Assembly: GCF_003591655.1 (NCBI RefSeq)
Contig: NZ_QVRA01000019.1
Span: 1-64,000, forward strand
DNA: 64,000 nt
Origin: Sphingobium terrigena
Lineage (GTDB): Bacteria; Pseudomonadota; Alphaproteobacteria; Sphingomonadales; Sphingomonadaceae
Direction: 5' to 3'
Shown here piece by piece: positions 1-8,675 of the stretch (its first letter is position 1; each line of letters opens with the position of its first letter). Made by a program: the position numbers and the translations under genes. The notes under the pieces were generated by a model, which saw nothing but the letters and a program-made list of their open reading frames with translations, was not told the origin of the DNA and ran no database searches.

Positions 1-123
1 GATCTCAACTTCACGCAGCTTGCCGATAATCTCTTCCGGCTTGTGTTTCTTGCTCGGCATTCGTCATCCCTTTCGTGGTCCAGACTATCACAGTCTCTGG
101 GCCACTCAGCGGGGGGCAGATCA
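1..123 (-). mobile_element. IS3-family element, 5' end (cut by window edge)
   Basis: On the minus strand the first 60 bases encode the start of an IS3-type OrfA: Met at 58-60, then MPSKKHKPEEIIGKLREVEI, the usual N-terminus of the helix-turn-helix subunit. The rest lies outside the window. Upstream of it the element seems to end at about 123, where the minus strand reads TGATCTGCCCCCCGCTGAG, typical of IS3-group ends. The insertion lies about 115 bp in front of the IclR gene, so it may have changed that gene's promoter. The exact boundary and target duplication cannot be seen because the other end is missing. Confidence 0.75.
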
Positions 124-237
124 TTGCCTCAACCGCGATCATGCGCAATAATACGGCCCTGCCGTAATTCCAGCTTGGGTATGCTGGAGCAATGTCAGAT
201 GATGTTCAGATCGCTACATAACTCAAATCGGATTATC

Positions 238-1044
238 ATGGACCACCAAAAAAAAGTAATAGATTCGACTGAAGATAAATTCGAAGACAATGATAGTCCG
301 AGAAAGTCGATTCAATCGGTTGAAATTGGAGTAAGAGTCCTCCTGGCTTTGATGAAGAAGGGGGAGGGGGCGTATCTCCGAGAAGTCGCTGAGAATTCCG
401 GCCTATCTCGTAGCCAAGCTCATCGTTATTTGCTGTCTTTTGTCAATACCGAAGTGGTCGAGCAGGACCAAAAGAGCGGACGATATTCGCTAGGGAGCTT
501 CGCAGTACGTCTGGGCTTGGCGGCGATGGCCCGACTGGACACCGTACGGATAGCTAACATGCATTTGGAAAATCTGCTGGCAGAATTGAAGGCCACGGGC
601 TTGCTCTGCGTTTGGGGCGACTACGGTCCGACGGTCATTCGGTGGGTCGATGGAGGAATGCCGCTGTCTACATCGCTGCACACGGGGTCAGTCCTTCCGT
701 TGCAGACGTCATCGACCGGCATCCTCTTCTTGGCGCATTGTCCCCGAGCACAGACTTGGGAACGGGTCAAACTGGAACGGGCGGAAGGCATTATTGTTGA
801 TGACCTCAGGCTTGAGGCCCTGATTGACGAGGCGAGGCAACTTGGTTTCGCGGGTACTTTCGGAACTTTCGTGCCGGGACTATCAGCCGTGTCAGCGCCG
901 ATCCTAGACTCGCAAAATCGCTTGGTTGCGACGGTAAGTGTCCTAGCCCGCTCTCAACATAAAGCGGTTTTCAGCGAGGCCAAGATGGCAAAAATTATCG
1001 AGGCAGCGCAAGGCGCAAGCAGGGCGCTCGGCTGGCAGGGCTAG
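238..1044 (+). CDS. IclR-family transcriptional regulator
   Basis: 268 residues, the usual IclR length. An N-terminal winged helix (about residues 25-85: KSIQSVEIGVRVLLAL, then EVAENSGLSRSQAHRYL as the recognition helix) is followed by the effector-binding domain, including TSSTGILFLA and GFAGTFGTFVPGLSAVSAPI. The ATG at 238 is chosen because the frame further upstream runs into the IS3 end and has no family similarity; an ATG at 181 is possible, and neither has a good ribosome site. It lies convergent to the minus-strand phenol module and is the only regulator near it, so control of that module is a reasonable inference. The ligand is unknown. Confidence 0.85.
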   Translation: MDHQKKVIDSTEDKFEDNDSPRKSIQSVEIGVRVLLALMKKGEGAYLREVAENSGLSRSQAHRYLLSFVNTEVVEQDQKSGRYSLGSFAVRLGLAAMARLDTVRIANMHLENLLAELKATGLLCVWGDYGPTVIRWVDGGMPLSTSLHTGSVLPLQTSSTGILFLAHCPRAQTWERVKLERAEGIIVDDLRLEALIDEARQLGFAGTFGTFVPGLSAVSAPILDSQNRLVATVSVLARSQHKAVFSEAKMAKIIEAAQGASRALGWQG

Positions 1045-1209
1045 CCCGGTCGCAGAAGGGTAATCTGGGATTCCTGTTGAGATGAGGCAACGGCATGGTC
1101 ATGAGGAGCAAATCAGGTGAGGCAATGCGCAGTTCACCTACTAGTGCTAACTGTAATGCTTGGTTCGATAAATCCGATAAATCCCGAGACTTAACTTTTA
1201 TGTTCCATA

Positions 1210-1458
1210 TCACGTGCTCTCTCGCACAATTTTTGCTCCGAGCGACGCTAGGCGCGCCTCCAACCGAGCGAGGAGCGATGCACGCACCGGCTTTCCAGCT
1301 ATCAGCTTACGCCACGTATTGTAACTTATGCCGAACTGCGCGTTGAGCGCCTCATCGGTGAGATGGGTTACCATCGCTTGCATCTGCCGCACCAGATGAG
1401 GATCGACAGCTCTGCACCCGTTAGAGCTACCGACTTTGGGAAAACTATGGTCCTGCAT
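1210..1458 (-). CDS. Small HTH-like protein, function unknown
   Basis: 82 residues. The second half (FGISYNTWRKLIAGKPVRASLLARLEARL) looks like a short helix-turn-helix segment seen in small sphingomonad proteins; no named family can be given. The start has a purine-rich stretch (AGAGAGAGA) just upstream. It is the last gene of the minus-strand run, 14 bp after the cytochrome gene, so it may be co-transcribed. A DNA-binding role is inferred from the helix pattern only. Confidence 0.45.
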   Translation of the reverse strand: MQDHSFPKVGSSNGCRAVDPHLVRQMQAMVTHLTDEALNAQFGISYNTWRKLIAGKPVRASLLARLEARLASLGAKIVREST

Positions 1459-1472
1459 AGAATCTCTCTCTC

Positions 1473-1838
1473 TTACGGATCTTTCGTTGTCTGAATCGCA
1501 GTGGCTGGTTTTGAGGGCTTTCCGCGCATGATGTGAGCATAAATTTCATCAATTTCCGCTTCGCTTAATTCCGTTGGACGAAATGGCGGCATCTCGATTA
1601 ATCCCTGCCGCACAACCGCGCGCAAATATTCAAGCTCAAGATCTTTCCGACCGATCAGTGCTGGCACTGGTCGCCCTGCTTGCTGAAGTAACATGGTTGC
1701 CGGGTGTCCTGGGCCAGGATCGTGGCATCCGGCGCACATCAACGCATAGTTTTCCGCGCCGTCAGCCTTCTGATCTTTCGCTTCGGCGATGCAGCCGCTC
1801 AGCGTAACTAGAAGCGACATGGCAAAGACTATTTTCAT
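1473..1838 (-). CDS. Monohaem c-type cytochrome lipoprotein (PCMH cytochrome-like)
   Basis: 121 residues. The N-terminus is a lipoprotein signal with lipobox LSGC near residue 16, so the mature protein is probably membrane-anchored on the periplasmic side. A single haem site CAGCH lies at about residues 35-39, and the Met in IEMPPF near residue 82 is the likely sixth ligand. It directly follows a PCMH/VAO-type flavoprotein gene. In p-cresol methylhydroxylase a small cytochrome c accepts electrons from the flavoprotein, so the same role is inferred. Length and motif order suit that subunit, but sequence identity to PchC cannot be judged here. Confidence 0.75.
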   Translation of the reverse strand: MKIVFAMSLLVTLSGCIAEAKDQKADGAENYALMCAGCHDPGPGHPATMLLQQAGRPVPALIGRKDLELEYLRAVVRQGLIEMPPFRPTELSEAEIDEIYAHIMRGKPSKPATAIQTTKDP

Positions 1839-1870
1839 TATGCCTCCAACTCGATTGATCGCCCTCCAAA

Positions 1871-3337
1871 TCAGGCGGATGCAAATAGCCCCGTGGGGTC
1901 GAGAGCCTTCTTAACCTTATCGTGCAGTATCGATAGTCCACCCTCAGCGAACGTCTTGTCGACGGTTGCACGCAGACCCGGTTCGGTGAACACTTGACCA
2001 AACCCGGCGGTCGCCTGCATCGCAATTAAAGCTTCGGCACATTGGCGACTGCGCTCAACACTATTTTTGTCCCCGCCAGCGGAAGGTAGAAACTGGCGGT
2101 GATTGGCGGACCGCCAGATGGCAACAGTTTCGCTGAGGAGGTCGAAACCGTGTTGCGCGCAGGCGTCACGTGAAAGCGCGTAGAGCCGCATCACTTCTTC
2201 CCCATCGACCGGGCTCACCGGATTCACTGTGAGCGCTTGGCCGCCGCTCCATCCCGCGACCTGCGTCGGTGGGCTTGCCACAGCACCGGTCATCGTGCCC
2301 ATCCTCCATGACCAAAGCCTGGGATCGACACCCTCTCCGTTTGCAATGACTTTCGCTCCAGGAACTGAACCAAAGGCACTCTTTACGCTATCCCACAGAA
2401 GCGAAACGTTGTCCGGCAAACCGTAAAGCGCGCCATAGAGGTTCCAGTATCCTAGCCCCATCAACTGGCCGGCCGCCTTGACGGCGCTTGCCGCCATGGG
2501 ACCTTGACCGGCAAAGTCGCGACGCTTTCTGCCGAGCAAAGCGGCTTCATGCAAGGCATTACCTACGGCTACGCCATTGGCGACGACCATGTTGAGCTTG
2601 AGCGGTCCGAGCACGTCAAACATCGGCGCAAGCCCTTCCTCGTCGGAGACAGTGACCATGAATGTCTTGGAAGCTGGCGGTACTGGCATCAACCAGGTCC
2701 CAACCTTGGTCGGCACGGCAAAATCAGATTGCGTGAACAGCCCGTCAATCCAAGGGCCGTAGCCGAACTTGAACAGCTGCCAGCAGGTGCTCTTGGGCAT
2801 GGCACCCATGCCGGTGCGAACCATCTTGCCATCGGCAAGCATGACCTCGAGTCCGCACTGCATCAGGAAATGATCAGAATAGGGCGTGTACCCTGCGCTA
2901 CGGCTAACGAAGCTGGCAGCCACGCTCGCGTCGGGATTGCCGGTAAAATCGATCCACAGCTTAATTCCCTTGCCTTTGATATAGGCGTCAAGCTCGCGAA
3001 AGGTGACGCCGGGTTCGACCAGGCAATACGCCAGTGACTCATTCACCTCGAGGACTCGGTTCATGCGCTGCAAATCAAGCACTATGACCTGATCCAGGCC
3101 AACTTTTTCAAGTCCGTGCGCACCATTACAGATGGGCTGCAGCACAGCACCGGCCTTTTTTGCTGTGGCAAGTGCCGCCGTCAGCTGTCCCACATCGCTA
3201 GGCATCACGACACCGATTGGAGTCGCAAGCGCTGTAGCGTAACGAGACAGTATTTTTGCAGATCGTTCTACCGCTGCGGTACCCAAGACGGCTTCGAGCG
3301 CTGCAAGCGCAGCCTTCTGGCGGGCTTGATCTGTCAT
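1871..3337 (-). CDS. Degenerate PCMH/VAO-family flavoprotein homologue
   Basis: 488 residues. The fold signature of 4-cresol dehydrogenase flavoproteins is clear (VLDLQRMNRVLEVN, LVEPGVTF, GYTPYSDHFLMQCGLEVMLADG, FTQSDFAVPTKVGTWLMP). Yet the FAD loop that reads TGRNLAYGG in the paralogue at 6544-8103 is NGAHGLEKV here. The position of the flavin-linking Tyr of PchF or His of VAO is Ala in each case, and the C-terminal catalytic YR pair (GEYRTH in the paralogue) is QVFTE. The start is set at 3337 because GAGGAAG lies six bases before that ATG; the frame is open seven codons further up. It sits between the cytochrome and decarboxylase genes. A non-catalytic partner subunit is more likely than an active oxidase. 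Confidence 0.8.
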   Translation of the reverse strand: MTDQARQKAALAALEAVLGTAAVERSAKILSRYATALATPIGVVMPSDVGQLTAALATAKKAGAVLQPICNGAHGLEKVGLDQVIVLDLQRMNRVLEVNESLAYCLVEPGVTFRELDAYIKGKGIKLWIDFTGNPDASVAASFVSRSAGYTPYSDHFLMQCGLEVMLADGKMVRTGMGAMPKSTCWQLFKFGYGPWIDGLFTQSDFAVPTKVGTWLMPVPPASKTFMVTVSDEEGLAPMFDVLGPLKLNMVVANGVAVGNALHEAALLGRKRRDFAGQGPMAASAVKAAGQLMGLGYWNLYGALYGLPDNVSLLWDSVKSAFGSVPGAKVIANGEGVDPRLWSWRMGTMTGAVASPPTQVAGWSGGQALTVNPVSPVDGEEVMRLYALSRDACAQHGFDLLSETVAIWRSANHRQFLPSAGGDKNSVERSRQCAEALIAMQATAGFGQVFTEPGLRATVDKTFAEGGLSILHDKVKKALDPTGLFASA

Positions 3338-3347
3338 CGTGTCTTCC

Positions 3348-3581
3348 TCACTTGCCAACTTGCTGAAGAATCTTGGGATAGCGATCTAGATTTGCCGCAT
3401 CGACAGCGAAGTCCGCCGAACGCGCACCAACCCCAATGGTGCTAGCGGGCTCGCTGTCGCGCCATGAGAAACAGCATGTAATACAGCGAAAGATCGTCCA
3501 AACGACGGTGTCGTCCTGCCACCCTTGATAGTCTACTATCGCGTTAGCTCTCGAACAGCGTGGACACAGCATATCGCTCAT
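3348..3581 (-). CDS. vdcD: Hydroxyarylic acid decarboxylase, small subunit D
   Basis: 77 residues. It has MLCPRC at the N-terminus, FRCITC in the middle and SWRDSEP after it, the pattern of the small VdcD/BsdD subunit of non-oxidative vanillate/4-hydroxybenzoate decarboxylases (two CxxC pairs and the WRDxEP motif). Its ATG overlaps the stop of the UbiD-like gene (ATGA), showing translational coupling in the C-D order known for these operons. A much longer open frame exists upstream, but it is the shadow of the UbiD gene. The C-terminal half is a little longer than in classical VdcD. Confidence 0.85.
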   Translation of the reverse strand: MSDMLCPRCSRANAIVDYQGWQDDTVVWTIFRCITCCFSWRDSEPASTIGVGARSADFAVDAANLDRYPKILQQVGK

Positions 3582-5032
3582 TGTGCAACTCCTTGCTGAA
3601 GTACCCGGATGGCTTTGCTCAGGGCATCGATTTCCAGGCCGGTTGGCGGGTTGACAAGATGCGCTTCGCCAATGGGGTCGGGACGCAGATAGCTTGTCGC
3701 GTCGATGATCAGGCGATGGCCCTTGCCCGGAACGACCGCCGACGGATCGATCGGCACGGCCGGCATGTTCGGCAGCACGATGATATCGTCGGCGCGGGTG
3801 CGGGTTGAAAGCGCCCACATGACCTGATTTAGGTCAAAGGGATCTACATCGGCATCGACCATGATCAGATTCTTGAGGTACATCACACCGTGAGGGGTGC
3901 TCAGCGCGCGTAGGGCAACGGTCTTGGCAAAACCAGCCATCCGGTTCTTGACAGAAATAATTCCTGTCAACCCATGTTGGTAGAGCGCATTGACTGCGGT
4001 TACTTCTGGAAAGTCCTTGCGCAACTGTGCGTAAATCGGCGCCGACGTGTGCAGCCCGATGAGCGTATCATGTTCGGTCCATCCACGACCGATGTAGATA
4101 TTTTCGAAGATCGGGTCTCGACGATGTGAGACAGCGGTGACTTTGAAGAGTGGCGCCTTCCGGACGCCGCTATAGGAGCCAGGGAATTCGCCGAATGGTC
4201 CCTCCAAGACTCGTTCGCCCAATTGCATTTCAGCTTCTATAACGATTTCGCTGTCCGCGAGAATATCGACACCGTTTCCCGACTTGGTCAGTCTGATCGG
4301 CGCACCCATCATCGCGGATGCGTAGGAGTATTCGGATTCCTCATAACCTATGGGAGTGGCTGCGAAGACGGCAAGCCCCGGGTGATTACCGAGCATTACC
4401 GCAATTTTGAGCGGCAGACCGGTACGTTCAGCGGCCATGATCTGCCGACCCATGTCGTGCGACGGAATGGTCATTAGGCTGAAGCAATCCGGGCCTTGCA
4501 GCTGCAGCCGGTAGATGCCGACATTCTGTTTGCCAAAATTGTCGGGATCTTCCGGATCGCGCGATGCGACTGATGCCTTTCCGAGGTAAAAGCCGCCATC
4601 ATATTCATTGATACGGTATACTGGCAGAATATCATAGAGATTAATTCCGCTTTCTACCCGACACTCGTGGACCGGAGCTTGCTCCTCCGGAACAAAGCTG
4701 ATCTGCGCCTCGGCGTCGCCCCACCGACCGGCTATCTCAAAAAAGAGTTCGCGTATCGTCGTGCCTTTCGGACGCCCTAACAGTAGCGCGATATTGTCCC
4801 ACGAACCGTGTACGCCGACCACGGTCCGCTTGCCAGGATAGCCCGCAATGTTGTCGAATATGATGGCAGGCGCGCCGCTGGCATCGCGCGAAGCTGCAAC
4901 AGCGATGTTTCGCAGGTCTGGTTCCGGCATCACCCGATCACTCCAGGTGATCGCTTGGCCTGCATCTTTAAGCAGTTCCAGAAAATCGCGCAAAGAGGAA
5001 ATGCCGCGCGCCCTATCGGCCAAATCGTTCAT
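3578..5032 (-). CDS. vdcC: UbiD-family hydroxyarylic acid decarboxylase, catalytic subunit C
   Basis: 484 residues, the normal UbiD length. It uses prenylated FMN to remove CO2 from an aromatic acid. Visible signatures are NVGIYRLQ (flavin-site Arg), EGPFGEFPGSYSG (the conserved acidic pair) and HDTLIGLHTSAPIYAQLRKDFPEV. The start at 5032 follows GGAAGGAAC; the frame is open 13 codons further. It is coupled to subunit D downstream and preceded by the aldehyde dehydrogenase. With the flavin prenyltransferase at 8672-9283 it completes a BCD-type system. Likely substrates are 4-hydroxybenzoate or vanillate; UbiD sequence alone does not separate these. Confidence 0.88.
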   Translation of the reverse strand: MNDLADRARGISSLRDFLELLKDAGQAITWSDRVMPEPDLRNIAVAASRDASGAPAIIFDNIAGYPGKRTVVGVHGSWDNIALLLGRPKGTTIRELFFEIAGRWGDAEAQISFVPEEQAPVHECRVESGINLYDILPVYRINEYDGGFYLGKASVASRDPEDPDNFGKQNVGIYRLQLQGPDCFSLMTIPSHDMGRQIMAAERTGLPLKIAVMLGNHPGLAVFAATPIGYEESEYSYASAMMGAPIRLTKSGNGVDILADSEIVIEAEMQLGERVLEGPFGEFPGSYSGVRKAPLFKVTAVSHRRDPIFENIYIGRGWTEHDTLIGLHTSAPIYAQLRKDFPEVTAVNALYQHGLTGIISVKNRMAGFAKTVALRALSTPHGVMYLKNLIMVDADVDPFDLNQVMWALSTRTRADDIIVLPNMPAVPIDPSAVVPGKGHRLIIDATSYLRPDPIGEAHLVNPPTGLEIDALSKAIRVLQQGVAQ

Positions 5033-5054
5033 GTCCCGTTCCTTCCGCTGCCGT

Positions 5055-6500
5055 TCAGTGGCTGCTGGCAATAGCCGTTGCAGATTGGATTGTTACCCAT
5101 TTCCATTCGGTCATGATCTCAAGATCTGCTTCGGTTCCTTCCCGTCCGAACCCGGAAGCTTTGGTTCCCCCGAATGGAACATGCGGTTCATCGTACAGGG
5201 TTGGGGCGTTGATGTGCACCATTCCGCTCTCGGCTTCCCTGGCAAAGCGCAAGGCTTTGTCGAGGTCGCGCGTGAATATCGCGGCAGAGAGGCCATAGTC
5301 GGTCTCGTTGGCCAGTTTGATCGCTTCTTCGAGCGTATCGAACGGATAGAGCGACGTTACAGGCCCAAAGGTTTCTTCTGCAAACACGGTCATATCAGCA
5401 GTAACGCCGCTGAGCACCGTGGCAGCGCAGCAGTTGCCATTCCATTCACCGCCGGCGAGCACTTCAGCGCCCTTGGCGCGGGCATCATCGACATGGCTGC
5501 GCACACGATCACGCTGGCGGCTGGAAATGATCGGCCCTAACATGGTGGTTGGATCGCGAAGGTCGCCCGTTCTGGCGCCAGTGGCTGCGGCGGCGAAGGC
5601 TTTGGCAAAAGCTTCGAATACGGGGCGTTCAACGTAAATACGAGAAGCGCCCATACATACCTGACCTTGATACATAAAAATACTGAACAGCGCTGCGCTA
5701 ACGGCTTTGTCCAGATCGGCGTCGGCACAGACGATCAGGGGGCTCTTGCCACCCAGTTCAAGCGTATATTTCTTAAGGTTCCTCGCTGCGATTTCGGCAA
5801 TGTGCTTGCCCACGCGGGACGAACCGGTGAATGTTATCGCGGCAACATTGGCGTGGCCGGTAAGAGCATCTCCGATCTCCGCGCCATTTCCGTAGACGAT
5901 GTTGAACAAGCCATCGGGTACGCCCGCCTCACGCCACAGCCCGGCGAGTAGATCGGCAAGGCGCGGCGCAGCTTCCGAAGGAAGCAGTACAAAAGCGTTG
6001 CCGGTCGCCAGCGCCATGGCCGACTGCTTTATACCCTTGATGAGAGGCACGTTGAACGGGGTTATGCCTGCCACGACGCCCACGGGCAGGCGCAAGCTCA
6101 TGCTGAAACGACCTGGGGTGTCGGACGGGATTGTTTCGCCTCGGACGCGGCGAGGAACGCCTGCGGCTGCGCGCAAAAAACCGATACCAAATCGGGTCTC
6201 AAACCCTGCCTTGGCGACAGGCGAGCCGACCTCGTCGATCAGTACGTCCTGGAACTTGGCGATATCCCTTTCCAGTATCTCTGCTGCCTTGACCATCCAG
6301 CCTTCGCGAACTGCGGCCGGCAGATCACGGTGGAGGCGAAATGCAACAGTTCCTGCCTGTACCGCGCGATCGACATCGTCGACAGTGCCAGCCGCTACTC
6401 TTGCATATACACTGTCGTCGATCGGGTTGAGATCGTTGAAGTAGGCGTTGCCACCCGGCGCTACCGGGGCTCCGCCGATCCAGTGGTCCAAATTCTTCAT
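5055..6500 (-). CDS. Aromatic aldehyde dehydrogenase (vanillin/hydroxybenzaldehyde/salicylaldehyde type)
   Basis: 481 residues. NAD(P)-dependent oxidation of an aromatic aldehyde to the acid. Seen: GGAPVAPGG at the N-terminus, TFTGSSRVG for cofactor binding, the catalytic Glu in LELGGKSPLIV, the catalytic Cys in MYQGQVCMGASRIYVE, and EETFGPVTSLYPF. The MYQGQVCMG form is typical of vanillin and salicylaldehyde dehydrogenases. The start at 6500 (MKNLDHW) is preceded by AAGAGC. It lies 43 bp after the flavoprotein gene and 22 bp before the decarboxylase gene, so it probably converts the benzaldehyde made by the flavoprotein. Because nahE-type chemistry is also present, salicylaldehyde is an alternative substrate. 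Confidence 0.85.
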   Translation of the reverse strand: MKNLDHWIGGAPVAPGGNAYFNDLNPIDDSVYARVAAGTVDDVDRAVQAGTVAFRLHRDLPAAVREGWMVKAAEILERDIAKFQDVLIDEVGSPVAKAGFETRFGIGFLRAAAGVPRRVRGETIPSDTPGRFSMSLRLPVGVVAGITPFNVPLIKGIKQSAMALATGNAFVLLPSEAAPRLADLLAGLWREAGVPDGLFNIVYGNGAEIGDALTGHANVAAITFTGSSRVGKHIAEIAARNLKKYTLELGGKSPLIVCADADLDKAVSAALFSIFMYQGQVCMGASRIYVERPVFEAFAKAFAAAATGARTGDLRDPTTMLGPIISSRQRDRVRSHVDDARAKGAEVLAGGEWNGNCCAATVLSGVTADMTVFAEETFGPVTSLYPFDTLEEAIKLANETDYGLSAAIFTRDLDKALRFAREAESGMVHINAPTLYDEPHVPFGGTKASGFGREGTEADLEIMTEWKWVTIQSATAIASSH

Positions 6501-6543
6501 TGCTCTTCGATCCTTGATTTGGGCGCGGAACCCGCGGCTTCGA

Positions 6544-8103
6544 TCATGACAGCGCGCGCATCGCTTTGGGCCAGATGCCCTGCTTGCCCGGTGAGAGGAT
6601 GCCATTTGGGTCCATTACATCCTTGATGCGATGGTGAACGTCCCACAGCGCGCCGTCATTATGCTTATAGGTCTTGGCGATCTGATCCATGAAAGCGAGG
6701 TGGGTGCGGTACTCTCCAAAGCCGCCTTCCGCCGCCTCATTGACCAGCAAACCAAACAGATCGTAGGCACCTTTGCGCATAGCCTCATCAGCCCGGTCGT
6801 ACATGATCATCAGGATGTGATGCATGTCGCGCCAACCGACGAGAAACTCGCCGATATAATCGAACCCATGGTCATGGCAGCGCCGCTTGATGAGATTATA
6901 TTGCGCAAGAGCTTCCGAGCCACTTGGCGCGGATATCGGTGAGAAGTTAATATGCCCGCCGCCACCAACCCAGTTCATGATGCTAAATTCAGTCATATTT
7001 GGCTCGCCGCGCATCAGTCGCACGCGGTAGTCCCAGGCCGGGTCGTTCTCACGGTTGAGATACAATTTGGCCCCCGGGATGCTCATCAGCGCGTCCTCGA
7101 CGATCTTCCAGTTGTTCGCGATCACAGGAAGTGGTCCATACAGCGCCCCATAGTAATTCCACATCCCCAAATGCAGGTCCGAGGCGATCCGAGTGCGGAT
7201 TGAAGGTGGCAGGGGGCCCTTGCCGTCGAAGTAATGACGACGCGTCGTCTTGGCAGACGCTTCCCACAAAAGATCAACTGCGACAGCGGCGTTGGGGATT
7301 ATCTGATTAACCTTGAGCGGGCGCGTGATCTCGAAGATAGCCTCGAGGTCCTCTTCCCGCTGGTAAGTTATCATGAAAGGTTTGTAGCCGGGGGGTTCAG
7401 GCATCAGCCAGATGCCCATTTTGGTAACTACGCCGAAGTTTGATTGGGTGAACATGCCGTCGAACTGAGGCCCAGAGGCGTGCTTGGTCGCCTGCCAATG
7501 TTTCGAGCCTGCAAGAGCCCCCTGGCCGGTCCGTATCACGTCGCCGTCAGCGAGCACCACTTCCATGCCGCACTGCATGATGAAATGGTCGCCATAAGGT
7601 GTATAGCCTGCCCCATGCTCCAGCGCGTTGCCCATCACGCCGCCCCATGCCGGTGCAGCTGGATCAACCCACAACTTACTGCCAATTGCGCGCAGGTGCC
7701 GGTATAACTGCATGTATGATACACCCGGTTCGACAAGAGCGTAACCGTATTTTTCGTTGACTTCGAGAATTCTGTTCATGCGTCGCAGGTCGAGGATGAC
7801 GTAGCCGGACTTGCGGGGGGCAGGGCCGCCATAGGCAAGATTTCGACCGGTGCCGATCGTCCAGAGCGGGATTTTGTATGCGTTGGCGATCGCCAGGATC
7901 TTCTGAATCTGTTCGACCCCGTCAGGTGCAACCGCTGCGGACGGCAGCATGGCATCATCGGCTAGTGGCGAATAAGCGTCGCGATAACTCGAAAGAGGTT
8001 GTTCATCAATGAACACCCACGCTTTGCCTACCACCCCGACGAGCTCGTCAAGCGCCTTTTCGAAGTCGGCAGGTGCAATTCCCTGGGGAAGAATAGGGCT
8101 CAT
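6544..8103 (-). CDS. 4-alkylphenol/vanillyl-alcohol oxidoreductase flavoprotein (PCMH/VAO family)
   Basis: 519 residues, the family length. It would oxidise a para-substituted phenol at the benzylic carbon through a quinone methide. Seen: FAD loop IGTGRNLAYGG (about residue 100), GYTPYGDHFIMQCGMEVVLADG, FTQSNFGVVTKMGIWLMP, RDMHHILMIMYD and the catalytic pair in GGFGEYRTHLAFMDQ. The His in GGGHINFSPIS matches the flavin-linking His of VAO as I recall it, whereas PchF uses a Tyr a few residues earlier (here Met). So the flavin link looks VAO/eugenol-oxidase-like although a cytochrome gene is nearby. No signal peptide is visible. The start overlaps the preceding gene by ATGA. Confidence 0.88.
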   Translation of the reverse strand: MSPILPQGIAPADFEKALDELVGVVGKAWVFIDEQPLSSYRDAYSPLADDAMLPSAAVAPDGVEQIQKILAIANAYKIPLWTIGTGRNLAYGGPAPRKSGYVILDLRRMNRILEVNEKYGYALVEPGVSYMQLYRHLRAIGSKLWVDPAAPAWGGVMGNALEHGAGYTPYGDHFIMQCGMEVVLADGDVIRTGQGALAGSKHWQATKHASGPQFDGMFTQSNFGVVTKMGIWLMPEPPGYKPFMITYQREEDLEAIFEITRPLKVNQIIPNAAVAVDLLWEASAKTTRRHYFDGKGPLPPSIRTRIASDLHLGMWNYYGALYGPLPVIANNWKIVEDALMSIPGAKLYLNRENDPAWDYRVRLMRGEPNMTEFSIMNWVGGGGHINFSPISAPSGSEALAQYNLIKRRCHDHGFDYIGEFLVGWRDMHHILMIMYDRADEAMRKGAYDLFGLLVNEAAEGGFGEYRTHLAFMDQIAKTYKHNDGALWDVHHRIKDVMDPNGILSPGKQGIWPKAMRALS

Positions 8104-8675
8104 GACCGGTGTCCTTCCAATTCATAAACCCACGAAGTCAGCATACCCGGGCTGCTGTCGGGCAGCGAGCACTCGGCTGATGTGCAGATGTTCGCCGATG
8201 GCTCAGATCTGCCATCAACGGCGTCACGCAACTTTTGCGCGACCGCCACTGGCCAGTCGTGCGCTGCGGCCTCGAGGAGGCGAGCTTCGCCCACGGTCCG
8301 ATGAACCCACCTACTGTCTGTATAATGATGTTGCCAAAGAAGACGCGAATAAGCGCCACGATGGCTCAACACCATGCCGGCGATCATCGCGGCGGGGTCA
8401 GAGGTTAGCCCAACAATCATGCCTACTGGCGCTTCGAGCTCTTCGAGCAACCCGTTGAGCGAGCGGTCGATACGGATTACTTTATCTACTGATCCGCCAA
8501 CAGCCAACGCGGAGGCGAACTGGCGGCTTTCGGGGACGGCGCTTTCCTCAACCAACGTGACGCCATAGTGCGCTCTTGGCATTCTAAGAAGAAAGCTTCC
8601 CAAGCCTGTTGCTGCAGCTCCGGCCGCGCAGGCCCCTAACACATCCCTACGTCTGATCATCCAATCCATCATCAC
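8100..8675 (-). CDS. Tat-exported protein of unknown function
   Basis: 191 residues. The N-terminus MIRRRDVLGACAAGAAATGLGSFLL is a twin-arginine signal followed by a hydrophobic stretch, so export in folded form is likely. The rest shows no family I recognise; it has two late Cys-containing stretches (NICTSAECSLPD) and an HHYTDSRWVHR segment. Both ends overlap neighbours by ATGA (the ubiX-like gene before, the flavoprotein after), so it is translated as part of the unit. An assembly or electron-transfer partner of the oxidase is a guess from position and export signal only. Confidence 0.7.
   Translation of the reverse strand: MMMDWMIRRRDVLGACAAGAAATGLGSFLLRMPRAHYGVTLVEESAVPESRQFASALAVGGSVDKVIRIDRSLNGLLEELEAPVGMIVGLTSDPAAMIAGMVLSHRGAYSRLLWQHHYTDSRWVHRTVGEARLLEAAAHDWPVAVAQKLRDAVDGRSEPSANICTSAECSLPDSSPGMLTSWVYELEGHRS

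Noticed and set aside
43..237. Upstream extension of the IclR frame
   Set aside because: It reads through the IS3 end and adds 65 residues unlike any IclR protein.
4848..5540. 230-codon plus-strand frame across the UbiD/aldehyde dehydrogenase junction
   Set aside because: Antisense to two well-supported genes and without recognisable motifs.
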